Of a DNA stretch of 64,000 nucleotides, positions 1-11,189 are shown piece after piece. The stretch lies in contig NC_069368.1 of assembly GCF_021730395.1 (NCBI RefSeq), positions 68,267,501 through 68,331,500 on the forward strand, read 5' to 3'. The translations under genes were made by a program, and so were the position numbers. The stretch comes from Mercenaria mercenaria (Eukaryota > Mollusca > Bivalvia > Venerida > Veneridae). The notes below the pieces were generated by a model that searched no databases, was not told the origin of the DNA, and saw only the letters and a program-made list of their open reading frames with translations. Each line of letters starts with the position of its first letter. Position 1 is the stretch's first letter.

Positions 1-675
1 AAGTTTGAAACTGGGTCACGTGCCGACAAAAACTAGGTCAGTAGGTCAAATAATAGAAAAACCTTGTGACCTCTCTAATTGCCATATTTTTCAAGGGATC
101 TGTATGAAAGTTGGTCTGAATGTTCATCTTGATGATATCTAGGTCAAGTTTGAAACTGGGTCAACTGCAGTCAAAAACTAGGTCAGTAGGTCTAAAAATA
201 GAAAACCTTGTGACCTCTCTAGAGGCCATACTTTTGAATGGATCTTCATGAAAATTGGTCAGAATGTTCACCTTGATGATATCTAGGTCAAGTTTGAAAC
301 TGGGTCACGTGCTGTCAAAAACTAGGTCAGTAGGTCAAATAATAGAAAAAACCTTGTGACCTCTCTAGAGGCCATATTTTTCATGGGATCTGTATGAAAG
401 TTGGTCTGAATGTTCATCTTAAATATATCTAGGTCAAGTTTGAAACTGGGTCAACGCAGTCAAAAACTAGGTCATTAGGTCAAATAATAGAAAAACCTTG
501 TGACCTCTCTAGAGGCCATATTTTTCAATGGATCTTCATGAAAATTGGTCAGAATTTTTTTATCTTGATGATATCTAGGTCAAGTTCAAAACTGGGTCAC
601 ATGAGCTCAAAAACTAGGTCACTATGTCAAATGATAGAAAAAACGAGCGATTCAGGACCATCATGGTCCTCTTGT
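1..675 (+). mobile_element. Hairpin-ended element with 144-bp internal repeats, left side cut by window
   Basis: Four to five tandem copies of a unit of about 144 bp (anchor AAGTTTGAAACTGGGTCA near 1, 146 and 289). The right end is a short hairpin, AGGACCA-TCA-TGGTCCT, followed by CTTGT at 671-675. The same unit and the same end recur in the complete copy at 1580-2926, which sets the orientation. No coding capacity; the short ORFs are repeat shadows. The family resembles the bivalve 'pearl'/Helitron-associated elements in having a tandem core between unique ends, but that link is inference. Confidence 0.7.
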
Positions 676-1205
676 ATTTTAACCAAACATGCACACAACT
701 TGTATCACTATAAAATCTTGGTTCCTTTCTTGAACTGACCAGATGCCATTATGGGTTCCAGAGTGATGGCCCCTGAAAGGGCTAGAATTAGCTATTTTGA
801 CCTTGTCTGCACAAAAGCAGCTTCATTTATGATTTGAATTTAATCAAACTTGCACAAATCTTGTGTCACTACAAGGTCTTGGTTCCTTTCTTGAACCGGC
901 CAGATTCCGTAATGGGTTCCACAGTTATGGCCCCTGAAAGGGCCAAAATTAGCTATTTTGACCTTGTCTGCACAATAGCAGCTTCATTTATGATTTGAAT
1001 TTAATCAAACTTGCACAAAACTTGTGCCACCATAAGATCTTGGTTCCTTTCTTGAACTGGCCAGATCCCTTAATGGGTTCTAGAGTTATGGCCCCTGAAA
1101 GGGCCAAAATTAGATATTTTGACCTTGTCTTCCCAATAGCAGCTTCATTTATGATTTGATTTTAACCAAACTTGCATACAACTTGTATCGCCATAAGATC
1201 TGTAT
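676..1205. repeat. Tandem array, about 162-bp unit, three copies
   Basis: Three diverged copies of a unit of about 161-163 bp, anchored by TTGGTTCCTTTCTTGAAC near 718, 881 and 1042. Each copy also holds TTATGGCCCCTGAAAGGGC-like and TATTTTGACCTTGTCT-like blocks. It abuts the right end of the preceding element. Its own ends were not recognised, so it may be the core of another hairpin-ended element. Confidence 0.65.
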
Positions 1206-1212
1206 TCCTTTT

Positions 1213-1500
1213 AATACGCCGGAAGGGACGTATTATGTTATCACCTTGGTGTCCGTCAGTCTGTCTGTTGGTTAGCAATTTCCCTTCCACTCTGTAACTC
1301 TTGAACCCCTTGAAGGATTTCAAAGAAACCTGACACAAATGTTCACCTCATCGAAACGATGTGCAGAGTGCATGTTTCGGATGGCTCACTTCAAGATCAA
1401 GGTCACACTTAGGGGCCAAAGGTCATATGACTTTGTTTTGTGTGTATATTGCTCTGCATTTGCGCTGCGTTGCAGTGCTCTTTTTTTATTTTTTTATTTA
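1213..1500 (+). mobile_element. Left-end fragment of a hairpin-ended element (CGCCGGAAGGGACG type)
   Basis: Begins with an imperfect hairpin, TAATACG-CCGGAAGGGA-CGTATTA, then a GTCCGTCAGTCTGTCTG stretch and AAGGTCA-rich sequence (CAAGATCAAGGTCACACTTA). This left-end layout, hairpin then GTCCGTC, is shared with the elements at 1580, 3659, 22658 and 63597. No right end is seen before 1580, so the copy is truncated. Confidence 0.5.
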
Positions 1501-1579
1501 GCAGATCCTTCTTTTGTTCACTTACAATATTTTTTTTAATTACTTCCCTTTTATGTTAGCTTATTTAGTAACTTTTTTT

Positions 1580-2926
1580 AGCTCACCTGTCACATAGTGA
1601 CAAGGTGAGCTTTTGTGATCACGCAGCGTCCGTCGTCCGTGCGTCCGTCCGTCCGTAAACTTTTGCTTGTGACCACTCTAGAGGTCACATTTTTTGTGGG
1701 ATCTTTATGAAAGTTGGTCAGAATGTTCATCTTGATGATATCTAGGTCAAGTTTGAAACTGGGTCACGTGCCGTCAAAAACTAGGTCAGTAGATCTAAAA
1801 ATAGAAAAACCTTGTGACCTCTCTAGAGGCCATATATTTCACAAGATTTTCATGAAAATTGGTCAGAATGTTCACCTTGATGATATCTAGGTCAAGTTTG
1901 AAACTGGGTCACGTGCCATCAAAAACTAGGTCAGTAGGTCTAAAAATAGAAAAACCTTGTGACCTCTCTAGAGGCCATATATTTCAAAAGATCTTCATGA
2001 AAATTTGTCAGAACGTTCACCTTGATGATATCTAGGTCAAGTTCAAAACTGGGTCACGTGCCATCAAAAACTAGGTCAGTAGGTCAAATAATAGAAAAAC
2101 CTAGTGACCTCTCTAAAGGCCATATTTTTCATGGGATCTGTATGAAAATTGGTCTGAATGTTCATCTTGATAATATCTAGGTCAAGTTTGAAACTGGGTC
2201 ATGTGCGGTCAAAAACTAGGTCAGTAGGTCTAAAAATAGAAAAACCTTGTGACCTCTCCAGAGGCCATATATTTCATGAGATCTTCATGAAAATTGGTCA
2301 GAATGTTCACCTTGATGATATCTAGGTTAAGTTCGAAAGTGGGTCACGTGCCATCAAAAACTAGGTCAGTAGGTCAAATAATAGAAAAACCTTGTGACCT
2401 CTCTAGAGGCTATATTTTTCATGGGATCTGTATGAAAGTTGGTCTGAATGTTCATCTTGATGATATCTAGGTCAAGTTCGAAAGTGGGTCACATGCCGTC
2501 AAAAACTAGGTCAGTAGGTCAAATAATAGAAAAACCTTGTGACCTCTCTAAAGGCCATATTTTTCATGGATCTGTATGAAAGTTGGTCTAAATGTTCATC
2601 TTGATGATATCTTGGTCAAGTTCGAAACAGGGTCATGTGCGGTCAAAAACTAGGTCAGTAGGTCTAAAAATAGAAAAACCTTGTGACATCTCTAGAGGCC
2701 ATATTTGTGAATGGATCTTCATGAAAATTGGTCAGAATCTAGGTCAAGTTCGGAAGTGGGTCACTGCCTTCAAAAAGTAGGTCAGTAGGTCAAATAATGA
2801 AAAAACGTTGTGACCTCTCTAGAGGCCATATTTTTCATGGGATCTGTATGAAAGTTGGTCTGAATGTTTATCAGCTGCGTCATGTGGGAAGAGGTGAGCG
2901 ATTCAGGACCATCATGGTCCTCTTGT
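1580..2926 (+). mobile_element. Complete hairpin-ended element with about eight 144-bp repeats
   Basis: The left end is a long hairpin: AGCTCACC and GTCAC pair with GTGAC and GGTGAGCT with one bulge, followed by CGTCCGTCGTCCGTGCGTCC. The core is about eight tandem copies of the 144-bp unit found at 1-675. The right end is GGTGAGCGATTC, hairpin AGGACCA-TCA-TGGTCCT, then CTTGT. No ORF of note, so it must be non-autonomous. The end structure is like Helitron/Helentron relatives, but no canonical CTRR end or replicase is visible. Confidence 0.75.
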
Positions 2927-2933
2927 ATTATTG

Positions 2934-3303
2934 GCCATAGGGAAAAACCAAGACCACTTTTCTGTGGTACAACATGGATGGTACTTCCAATTTTTAGGCG
3001 TATTTTGACATATCTCTACCTTGTAAGAATTTTTTTTTCTTTTTGGTTAAATTTCTTCCCTTTGTTGTTCCTGTCCTTTGGACTTAGATATTTTTTCTGA
3101 AGACTTAGATTTATTTTTAATTTCTTCCCTTTAAAAACTACTGGCCTGATTTGAAAATAATTTTATTTGAAGTTACTTAAAGAAAATTTCAACTATATTT
3201 TCTCATAATTCTTTTGATTGATCTTGATTATGATTTTTTACCTTCTTGTCCTTAAGTGCAATGATAACAGGTGAGCGATATAGGGCCATTATGGCCCTCT
3301 TGT
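2934..3303 (+). mobile_element. Right-end fragment of a hairpin-ended element
   Basis: AT-rich sequence ending in GGTGAGCGATAT, hairpin AGGGCCA-TTA-TGGCCCT, then CTTGT at 3299-3303. Compared with the copy ending at 2926, the hairpin stem differs by paired changes (GGACC/GGTCC versus GGGCC/GGCCC). The left end is not seen; its junction with the previous element is near 2930. Confidence 0.55.
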
Positions 3304-3658
3304 TTATAGAAATTTGTAAAGTGAAAACTGTTGAAGTTTCTGTCAAGCATATGCTAAAGACCAACAGCTTACAATAAACAGAGACTGTCCTGTTCCTTTT
3401 TCAAAGACTCCTTGTATTTTAGCGTGAACATACTGCTAATAAAGACTGCTTTTTGTACCCAGGAGAAGTGTATTTGCAGGTTTGACTGTATTTTAAGTTG
3501 TGTACCATTACTTGTCTTTGTTCATTTACTTATATATTGTTGATAAAAGTAAGCCATAGTTCATAAATCATTATTAAGTTTTATTTTTTTTTATATAATT
3601 ATTAAGATATGTTGTATGAAAGAAAATCATAAGGAAACTTTGTGTTTTCTGTTTTTAT

Positions 3659-4136
3659 TATGTCCCCGGCATCTACTGATGCGGGAGGCATACAGTGATT
3701 GTGCTGTCTGTCCTTCCGTTCGTCCGTCCGTTCGTCCGTCCGTACGAGGTTAACCAAATGGGACCGTTTCGTCTAGCATCAATACCCCTTACTAGAATGA
3801 CTTGATACTAATGCAGATGTAACCTGTGACCATTCCTCATCTTCAAACATCACCTGACCTCAGTTTGACCTTGACCTTGGCCTCGTTTTGGACCTAGGTT
3901 GCTTTGTATGGGTCATCTCTTGTTTAACCAAATGGGACCGTTTCCTCTAGCATCAATATCCCTTACTAGAATGGCTTGATACTAATGCAGATGTAACCTG
4001 TGACCATTCCTCATCTTCAAACATCACCTGACCTCAGTTTGACCTTGACCTTGACCTCGTTTTGGACTTTGCTTGCTTTGTATCGACAAGGATGCCATCG
4101 GAGGCATCAAGCGTTTATTGAACGCAGCTTCTTGTT
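3659..4136 (+). mobile_element. Short hairpin-ended element, GTCCCCGGCATC type
   Basis: Left hairpin TATGTCCCCGGCATC / GATGCGGGAGGCATA, then a GTCCGTCCGTTCGTCCGTCC run. The core is two copies of a unit of about 182 bp (anchor TTAACCAAATGGGACCGTTT near 3750 and 3932). The right end has hairpin GCGTT-TATTG-AACGC followed by AGCTTCTTGTT. It shares the left-hairpin, CGTCC run, tandem core, right-hairpin and CTTGT plan with the AGCTCACC family, although the internal units are unrelated. Confidence 0.6.
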
Positions 4137-4559
4137 TACTCTTCAGTGTCATTCATTGGTTATTATGTTCATCACCAGAAAATCTTTTCCCTATAAATGG
4201 CATAGCAGTCTCAGAAGTATAAAGATTGATCCTTCAAATTGACTAGGATATTTTCTTTACATTTTGGTGTCTCGGTCAAATTCATTTCCATGTATTATAT
4301 ATGATTTTGATACTTATTATAAAACAAGAAAGGTACTGATGCCTGACCAAAGAAAGGAGATAAGTAAAATTTAATTCTGGTTTCAAACTTTACAAAGGTA
4401 AAGCTTTTGCAAATCATTGTTTTCAAAGCACCTTGAAGAGTGTACCTTTAAAAATTGAAAGCAAAAATCAAAACAGTCTTTAATATATTTTTCGAATAAT
4501 CTAAACATGCATAGTTTCAGTGTTCATTTTTGAATTATGATAGAAAATGTGACAAAAAA
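4137..4559. other. No feature recognised
   Basis: AT-rich sequence without a convincing ORF, splice-framed exon or repeat that I could recognise. Confidence 0.5.
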
Positions 4560-5640
4560 TATCAAAAATGGCAATAATAGGTTATTTGCTAAAGGTGATT
4601 TTAACCTCTGACCTGGTCCAACCTCCCTACCAAGCTAGAGACTCCTGAGCCGAAGCATTTATCAGTTATCAGTCAGAAACCATTTTCCAGCTCAAGGTCT
4701 CAACTACCTCAACCTTTGACCTACTTACCTCAAAATCAGTAGGGGTCATTTACTGGTCAGAACCAATTTGCCTAGGTTTCCATACCTCGTGTTTTTATTT
4801 CGATGTAAATGAGATGTGAAACCAAAATTTGTAGTCCTGTTTGGCGCCATATAACCTGTACTGTGTTGGTGCGCCGTAAAACCCAAATAAATAAATAAAT
4901 TGCCTAGGAAATTTTAGAGTTAAAATAGTCTTGACTTACCGATCGGAAATCAGTTTTCAGCTCAAGGTCACTGCAACCTTGACATCTGAGCAATGGACCT
5001 CAAAATTGATAGAGGCCATGTGCCGATCACGACCAACTGGCTTACGAAGTTTGAGAAACCGATTTTCAACTCTACGTCATCATGACCTTTAAGCAACCGT
5101 AATAAAAATCGATATGGGTCATCTGCCGGTCAAGACCAACCATCATGGCAAACACGAGTGTAAGAAGCAGGGTTGAGTTAGCAGTTTGAAACCAGTTTCA
5201 GTTCAAAGTCACTGCGACCTACACCTCTGAGCAACTGATTTTAAAATCGATAGGGGTCATATGCTGCTGACCTGCATACTGAGTGTGAGGTTCCTGTATA
5301 GATTACCTCAAGGTCACCGTGACCTTTACGTTTGAACAACAGATATGAAAATCAATAGGGACCATCTGCCGAACAAGACCAATCCGCTTACAAAGTTCGA
5401 GGCTCCTGCACCGAAGCGGTCTTCAGTTATCGATTTGAAACAAATTTTCAGCTCAAGGTCACTGAGCAACCGACTAAACAATCAGCAAGGGTTATATGCC
5501 GGTCACAACCAACTTGCTTACCAGGTATTACGCAGGTTCCCGCGTATAAGCGTTCTTTAGCTATGATGGCGGAAACCAAAGAGACGGACATACAGACAGG
5601 CGGTCCGATTACTACATGCCGTCCTCCGTGAGTATAAATA
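4560..5640 (-). mobile_element. Tandem-repeat element with CAAGGTCACNNNGACCTT blocks
   Basis: Diverged tandem units of about 150 bp carrying CTCAAGGTCACTGCAACCTT-like, AAATCGATAGGGGTCAT-like and CCGGTCAAGACCAAC-like blocks. The array ends at 5575-5640 in a stretch that is GTCCGTC-rich on the minus strand (GACGGACATACAGACAGGCGG on plus), the usual left-end flank in this superfamily, so the element probably lies on the minus strand. A SINE tail sits inside it at 4835-4900. Confidence 0.45.
4835..4900 (+). mobile_element. SINE 3' tail fragment
   Basis: Contains GGCGCCATATAACC and TGTTGGTGCGCCGTAAAACCC followed by (AAAT)n. This matches the tail side of the tRNA-headed SINEs at 13499 and 16738 read on their minus strand (CATATGACC, GTGTTGGTGCGACGTTAA). 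The tRNA head is absent. Confidence 0.55.
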
Positions 5641-6545
5641 TTTTCCTAGAAACTATTAAAGTTTTATGAGAATTCCAATTATAGCTTTAAACATGCAGTA
5701 ATCACATTTATTGTAGCCGTACTGATCATTTGTATGAACACTGATCGTGGTAATGTGGTTTTTGTTGTATTTTAAACAGCAGCAAAAATCTTCTTAATGA
5801 TTATACATAAAAAACGCCCGAAATATCTTGCAAGTTTATCACCTGACATGGCGGCCTTTCATTTCTTAAAATAAACTCTTTGTTATCATTTTGTCAGTAT
5901 GAAGTTGTTCTACACTGGAATAATAGCACATTAGAGGTAAAAAAAAATTACACGCAATAAAAAGGAGTTGTCGAAGAGAAAAATTAAGTGTAAGCCTTCA
6001 AGAAATAGCGTAGTTATTCGAGTCGACCCTTTTCTTTCTAATTTGTACCATGGCCGCGCAGTGCAATGCTGCTGATTTAAATATGCCCGCCTCCATGTAC
6101 TTGTGATATCTGGTCCTATATAAAGTAAGTACATTTTATTTTTGTCAGTGCATAAATTATTCATGAATTATAACAGTAGCTTGTCAAAAAGTGAAATTAT
6201 TTTGATACTTTTTCGCTAATTAGATTTTTTTTAATGTATAGGTTCGTCTGCTTGTTTTTAAGATATTTGGCCGTAATTAAAGAGATCCACCCACATATTT
6301 CAGCTTGATTTCAAGATACTTTTTTAATAACTAAACGTATCAAAATATTCAATACCATACTTTTTCTTTAGTTATATAGTAACGTTGCCGTTTTAATAAA
6401 CATAATCACGAATTGTCATTAATTCATAAAATGATTTTCGTTTCCGTACGTCGAATCATGGGTTCATTCTATTGCCTAAAGTACTCGTCCAGATAACTGA
6501 GTGAAGTTACGCCATCACTTACGGTTTTTCAAACGAACAGAACTA
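5641..6545. other. No feature recognised
   Basis: AT-rich, no ORF above background, no exon with flanking splice signals that resembles a known family. Confidence 0.5.
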
Positions 6546-6686
6546 CCTTTCATCAACACCCCAGTTAGGATATACACGTTCCTTTCATCAACACCCCAGT
6601 TAGGATATACACGTTCCTTTCATCAACACCCCAGTTAGGATATACACGTTCCTTTCATCAACACCCCAGTTAGGATATACACATTC
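6546..6686. repeat. 35-bp tandem repeat, four copies
   Basis: Four nearly identical 35-bp units starting CCTTTCATCAACACCCCAG at 6546, 6581, 6616 and 6651. The near identity suggests a recent expansion. The minus-strand ORF across it is a by-product of the repeat. Confidence 0.85.
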
Positions 6687-8959
6687 CTTTCCGTGAAAGT
6701 TAAAGAATACAACTGAATTCGAGTATATAAGTGTCTGAATTATTAGTTGTTGGCTCGCTGCCGGCTTCACGGTTTTGTTTAGTCTGTTCAAGATAAAATG
6801 ACTTAAATTCCAGACGCTTAATTCTATGGTTCTAAAATGTACCAAGTGTAATTCATCCATACTCCTTTTTTAGCCATTAACTTTTACAGCAAAGAAATTG
6901 ATAATATTAAAGTCAGTAAGAGATTTAGAGTTTTTTCCTTGTTTATTCAAAAGCAGTTGTTGATGTGTTATTGCATGAAAGTAAGATACTAATCCTAACT
7001 AGGATGTCATTATAAATGTGGGCCATAATACTCCTATGTCGCTTGCCGGACCTTGACAATTTGGCGTTTCTTGTCACAAGTGCAAATTTAACATAACCTT
7101 TTTAGTTAATACTCCCGTATCGATATTTTCTACTTGAGCAGACGTACAATATCAATATAATTGCTATTTATTATTCATGGTTTATGAATGTACACTAGTA
7201 ACATGATACCCGTCAACATGAAGCTTGTTGAAGCATATTTGTGTGTTAATATGAATATGTGTCGTTTTTCTTATTTTTACAAAGATTCAGATATTTCCAT
7301 AAATCTTTTTATCCAAGTCATTTATGATTTTAATACTTGACATAGGGTTATGATCGGTAATCCATTAAAAAATAATATTAATCAACATGAAGCAAAAGCC
7401 CTAAATTATACTGAAGTGTCCAAAATGGTGGAGCGAAAACGTTCAAAACAAAATATGATACAGGGAAGGCCTGTGTTTGATTTAAGCAGATCAGGATGTG
7501 TATTCTGTCTTTAAAGCAGCCCATCTTCACAGAATTTTTGGTGGAAATAAAAAAAACATGTGATAGGTCATGCCAATTTTAGTGATTTTTTTTGTCTTGA
7601 AAAGCTTTGCTATTCATGAAATCTTGAAATGGCATTTTTTCTCAAATTGTGGTGTGCTTAAGGCCTATGCTATTTTGAAATTATGAATTAGGTGGGTGGG
7701 GTACATGACATTATTTCTGATGAATTTCGAAGTTACTGTAAAACAAATTTATTCCAATGAGACAATACATCAAAACCATGAAGTGCTGAACTCTTACTTT
7801 AATTTAAAAAGTAAAGTGGGAAAAGTTATCAGTATGTTCGTGTTACAATTTTCGGGGTAAGTATTCTATGTCATCGTGCATAACTGCGAAAAACTATAAC
7901 ATACATAATAAAGCTAAACTATCCGTGTAAATGAGCTGAGAGCTATTTTTCTATTTCCGTTTATTACTTTTCTAAAAAACACATTACAATTTACCAGGTG
8001 TTGGCAAAATTTGTCATTTTTGTGCACATGCCTTTACACATGAAAGAAGTCCGAACTATAGGTATGGTGTGCGAGAGGGGCCTGGGCGCTTACGTAGTGC
8101 TCATTTACAGGAATTGTACTGCTCATATATATATGAATTTTATAGGTAGATAAAATTATTTATGTCATTGTTGTACATTTGGAGCAAATCGGTCCTATTC
8201 TGAATATGTTAATTTATATACTACGGTAAAGCCAATCAATGAATTCCTTTTATACTGTTGAACCAATCGTGAAACGGCATCTTCCTTCTTCGTCAGCATT
8301 CAAGAGTGAATAGTACGCTTCTTTCTTTAATTTTATTTGGCTAATTTCTTGTTTTATCTTACCACCACATCCCAATCCGCCTCCTCTTCAAGTGACAATT
8401 TCTGATTTTGAAGATTTCTCTTAATAGGCAAATTCATCTACATTTCTTGATATGCTTTCGGTGGTTATATCCGCCTAATATGTGGAATATATATATTTGT
8501 TTATGGTATTGGGACTGTAATCCATTCAGATATGAGAACATATCTATTTGTTAAGGACGGTATGTTTCGCCCAAATACTGAAAATATAAATTTGTTAAGG
8601 TATCTTCGACGTTAATTATTTAGCATGGATGATTTGAACTGTGAATATATACTTTTTACACTTAACATTTAATTCCACGAGTACACACACATATACATAT
8701 ATATTTACCTTACCCTTTATACAAAAGGAATATGTTTTGTTTTACCTGTAAGAGTAAAGCATTAACCCCTCGTGAAAAATAATGCATGTGGTGTTCACTG
8801 TTGATTTATAATTGTAAATATTATATTTGACGTTACACCTGAAACAAACAGACCCTTTTTGCATATTCATTATATATAAAACAAACAAACAAAAACGGGA
8901 ACAATGTTTATTTTGTTTGATTGAGAGTAACACCCGAAACGAAACAATGAACTTTCCCA
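6687..8959. other. No feature recognised
   Basis: About 2.3 kb of AT-rich sequence. Only short random ORFs; no recognisable repeat ends, tRNA or exon. Confidence 0.5.
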
Positions 8960-9146
8960 AGGTTTTGTTGGTGGGGAAAGGCTACAGGGGTCCTCCAGAC
9001 ATTTTTGAGGCTCAGACTAGTACCTAGATCGAGACACTAACCTCAGTTGGATGGCTTCCTTACGTGAAAAGTTTCACACCTCAAGTGGGTTTTTGTTCCC
9101 ACGTCGGTGATGGGCGAGGAATTCGAAGTCAGCGACCATGACCATC
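8960..9146 (-). mobile_element. Degraded tRNA-headed SINE fragment
   Basis: Shares GGATGGCTTCCTTACGTGAA, CACACCTCAAGTGGG, CCCACGTCGGTGATGGGCGA and GAAGTCAGCGACC with the better copies at 13499-13748 and 16738-16985. As there, the tRNA-like head is read on the minus strand. The distal part is too diverged to place the tail. Confidence 0.5.
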
Positions 9147-10900
9147 AAGTTTTCTTTTGCAAGTATAAAACATAAATATTCAATTAAATTTCGTAACATA
9201 ACTGATACTCTCAATGACATTTACCACGTCGGAAGTTACAAATGGTTTGCCGAATACACATACTTTTAAAAACAAAAGTTTACACACAATGTGGGTCGGA
9301 AAGCACGAAATTTACGTTCTTGAACGTATATGTGAATAGTTACCTTTGAAATGTAAACAAAGGCATAAAAGTAACTGTTTTCATGTTCGGGTAAGGATCG
9401 ACTTGTGATTGTCAATGTTCCCGATACGGAATATATATGAATGTATAAACACGAGCCGTTTCATCTTACAGGACTTACAAGAACATAGTAAGCGGTTGTT
9501 TATTTATTGTATTTTATGTTCTAGTAACCTTTGACACTGATTTCGAGGACAGACCAGGTTTGTGACATATACATGTCTTTTGTTGGGCTGAAAAGATAGA
9601 TCCAAATTTAAACTAAAAGCTATATTGCATAAATGTTTCGTTATTTCTGTGCATACAATCGGTTGTTTGAAGGTTAGAATATCAGAAAATTACAGGAAAT
9701 AAAACATGTCTTTGAAAAAGTACCGATCTTTCATCATTTGTTTGGTTGGCGCATGATTACAAATTTAATGTTAGTAGGCCGTGATGTCCATGAAGCTGTG
9801 TAAAGTGATAATTTTGATGACACGTTGGTTTTATTTTGTAATTGTGAGTGATCGTTAAGTGATCAGAAAGATCGGACAGTGGGGTGTTTATAAAAAAAGT
9901 GATGTTTTTATTTAGATTAGAAAGTCAATCGTAACTCTACAATAAGGAACTCTAAGGTAAAATACTCCTTTTATTTCGTTCACTGAGGAAAACATGGCGG
10001 ACATAGTTTTGTAAAAGAGCGGTGCACGTGTGATTCGTGTAACATAGTTTAACGGCGTTTTCTTAGAAAACTAACGCTCAGCTCATTTACACTGACATAT
10101 CCTTGATTGAAGAATATATATATTGTATATATATGAGAGACTTACGGTACCAAATAATTACCCCGAAAATTTCTATGCATTTTCTTCTAGTGTACTGTTG
10201 GGACATGTTTTTGAGTGTCATTGATACTTTATAATTTATTCGGAGATACATTTTCTTATAATTATTAGTTTCTTTTCGATCCCCGTGCATTTCTCGCGTT
10301 GTTACAACAATCTCAGTTTTACATAGGAAGTTTGCATTGTCGAAATAGCATAGTCCTTAAATCAGATGAGTATTTCAGGCAATAGAAAATCTATGTGTGG
10401 CTTTAAAAATTGAAATAATAATTTGATCCCAAAAACCTGAGGTTCACCTCTTAACTTTATTTATATTCGTTTTTATTTTTTGTATTGAGAATGGTCGCGG
10501 TGTTCATTGAATTGCTGAATCTATAGAAGTTAAGTAGCAATGAACGGTTACGAACAGCTAAATACAGTGTGGATAAAACCTGTTTTGAAATGAAGTCTTC
10601 CAAGCATGAAGGTAGACATTGATCGTCAAATAAACATGACCTGTAAAATTTATTATGCCGCATTATGTTTTAGTTTGAATATATGAAATCACGATTTCTT
10701 TTTTACATGAGGTACTTTTCAGATATCAAGTACTATTTTTAAATTGTTCATCTGAGTGGAAAGACGGGTACAAATTATTAGCAACAGAACGCATTTGTAA
10801 CAGGTATTATATAAAATACATTTAGTAGGAAGTAAGTGATTTACAGTTGTTATGATTTCGTATTGCTCTTTACAAGTGATGGTGTGATTACAATGGTGTT
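9147..10900. other. No feature recognised
   Basis: AT-rich sequence with only short ORFs and no repeat or exon signature I can support. Confidence 0.5.
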
Positions 10901-11189
10901 GCAATACTTTAAGGTAGTTGAAAAGTCGTGTCGCGATACATTAAGGTTGTTTAGACAGTAGTACCGTCATAAGAGTGGTGCATAATACGGTGGTGCTGTA
11001 AAACATTATAGTTGTAGATGCTGTGATACACTAAGGTTGACATACAGTTGTACTGTGATACATTAAGGCTGAAAAAGTGTGATGCTGTGATACATTATTG
11101 TTGTAATAAAGTTGTGATCTCGGTGTTGTAATACAGTGGTGCTGTGATACAGTGGTGCTGTAATACAGTGGTGCTGTGATATTTTACAA
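10901..11189. repeat. Degenerate precursor of the 31-bp minisatellite
   Basis: Loose, irregular copies of GTTGTAATACAGTGGTGCTG and TGTGATACATTAAGGTTG-like units. The same vocabulary continues on the far side of the regular array (13100-13480), so the regular array seems to have grown out of a wider degenerate field. Confidence 0.6.

Noticed and set aside
1-3300. Protein-coding ORFs of 60-80 codons in the repeat field
   Set aside because: They lie wholly inside tandem units and change with unit variants; no exon signals.
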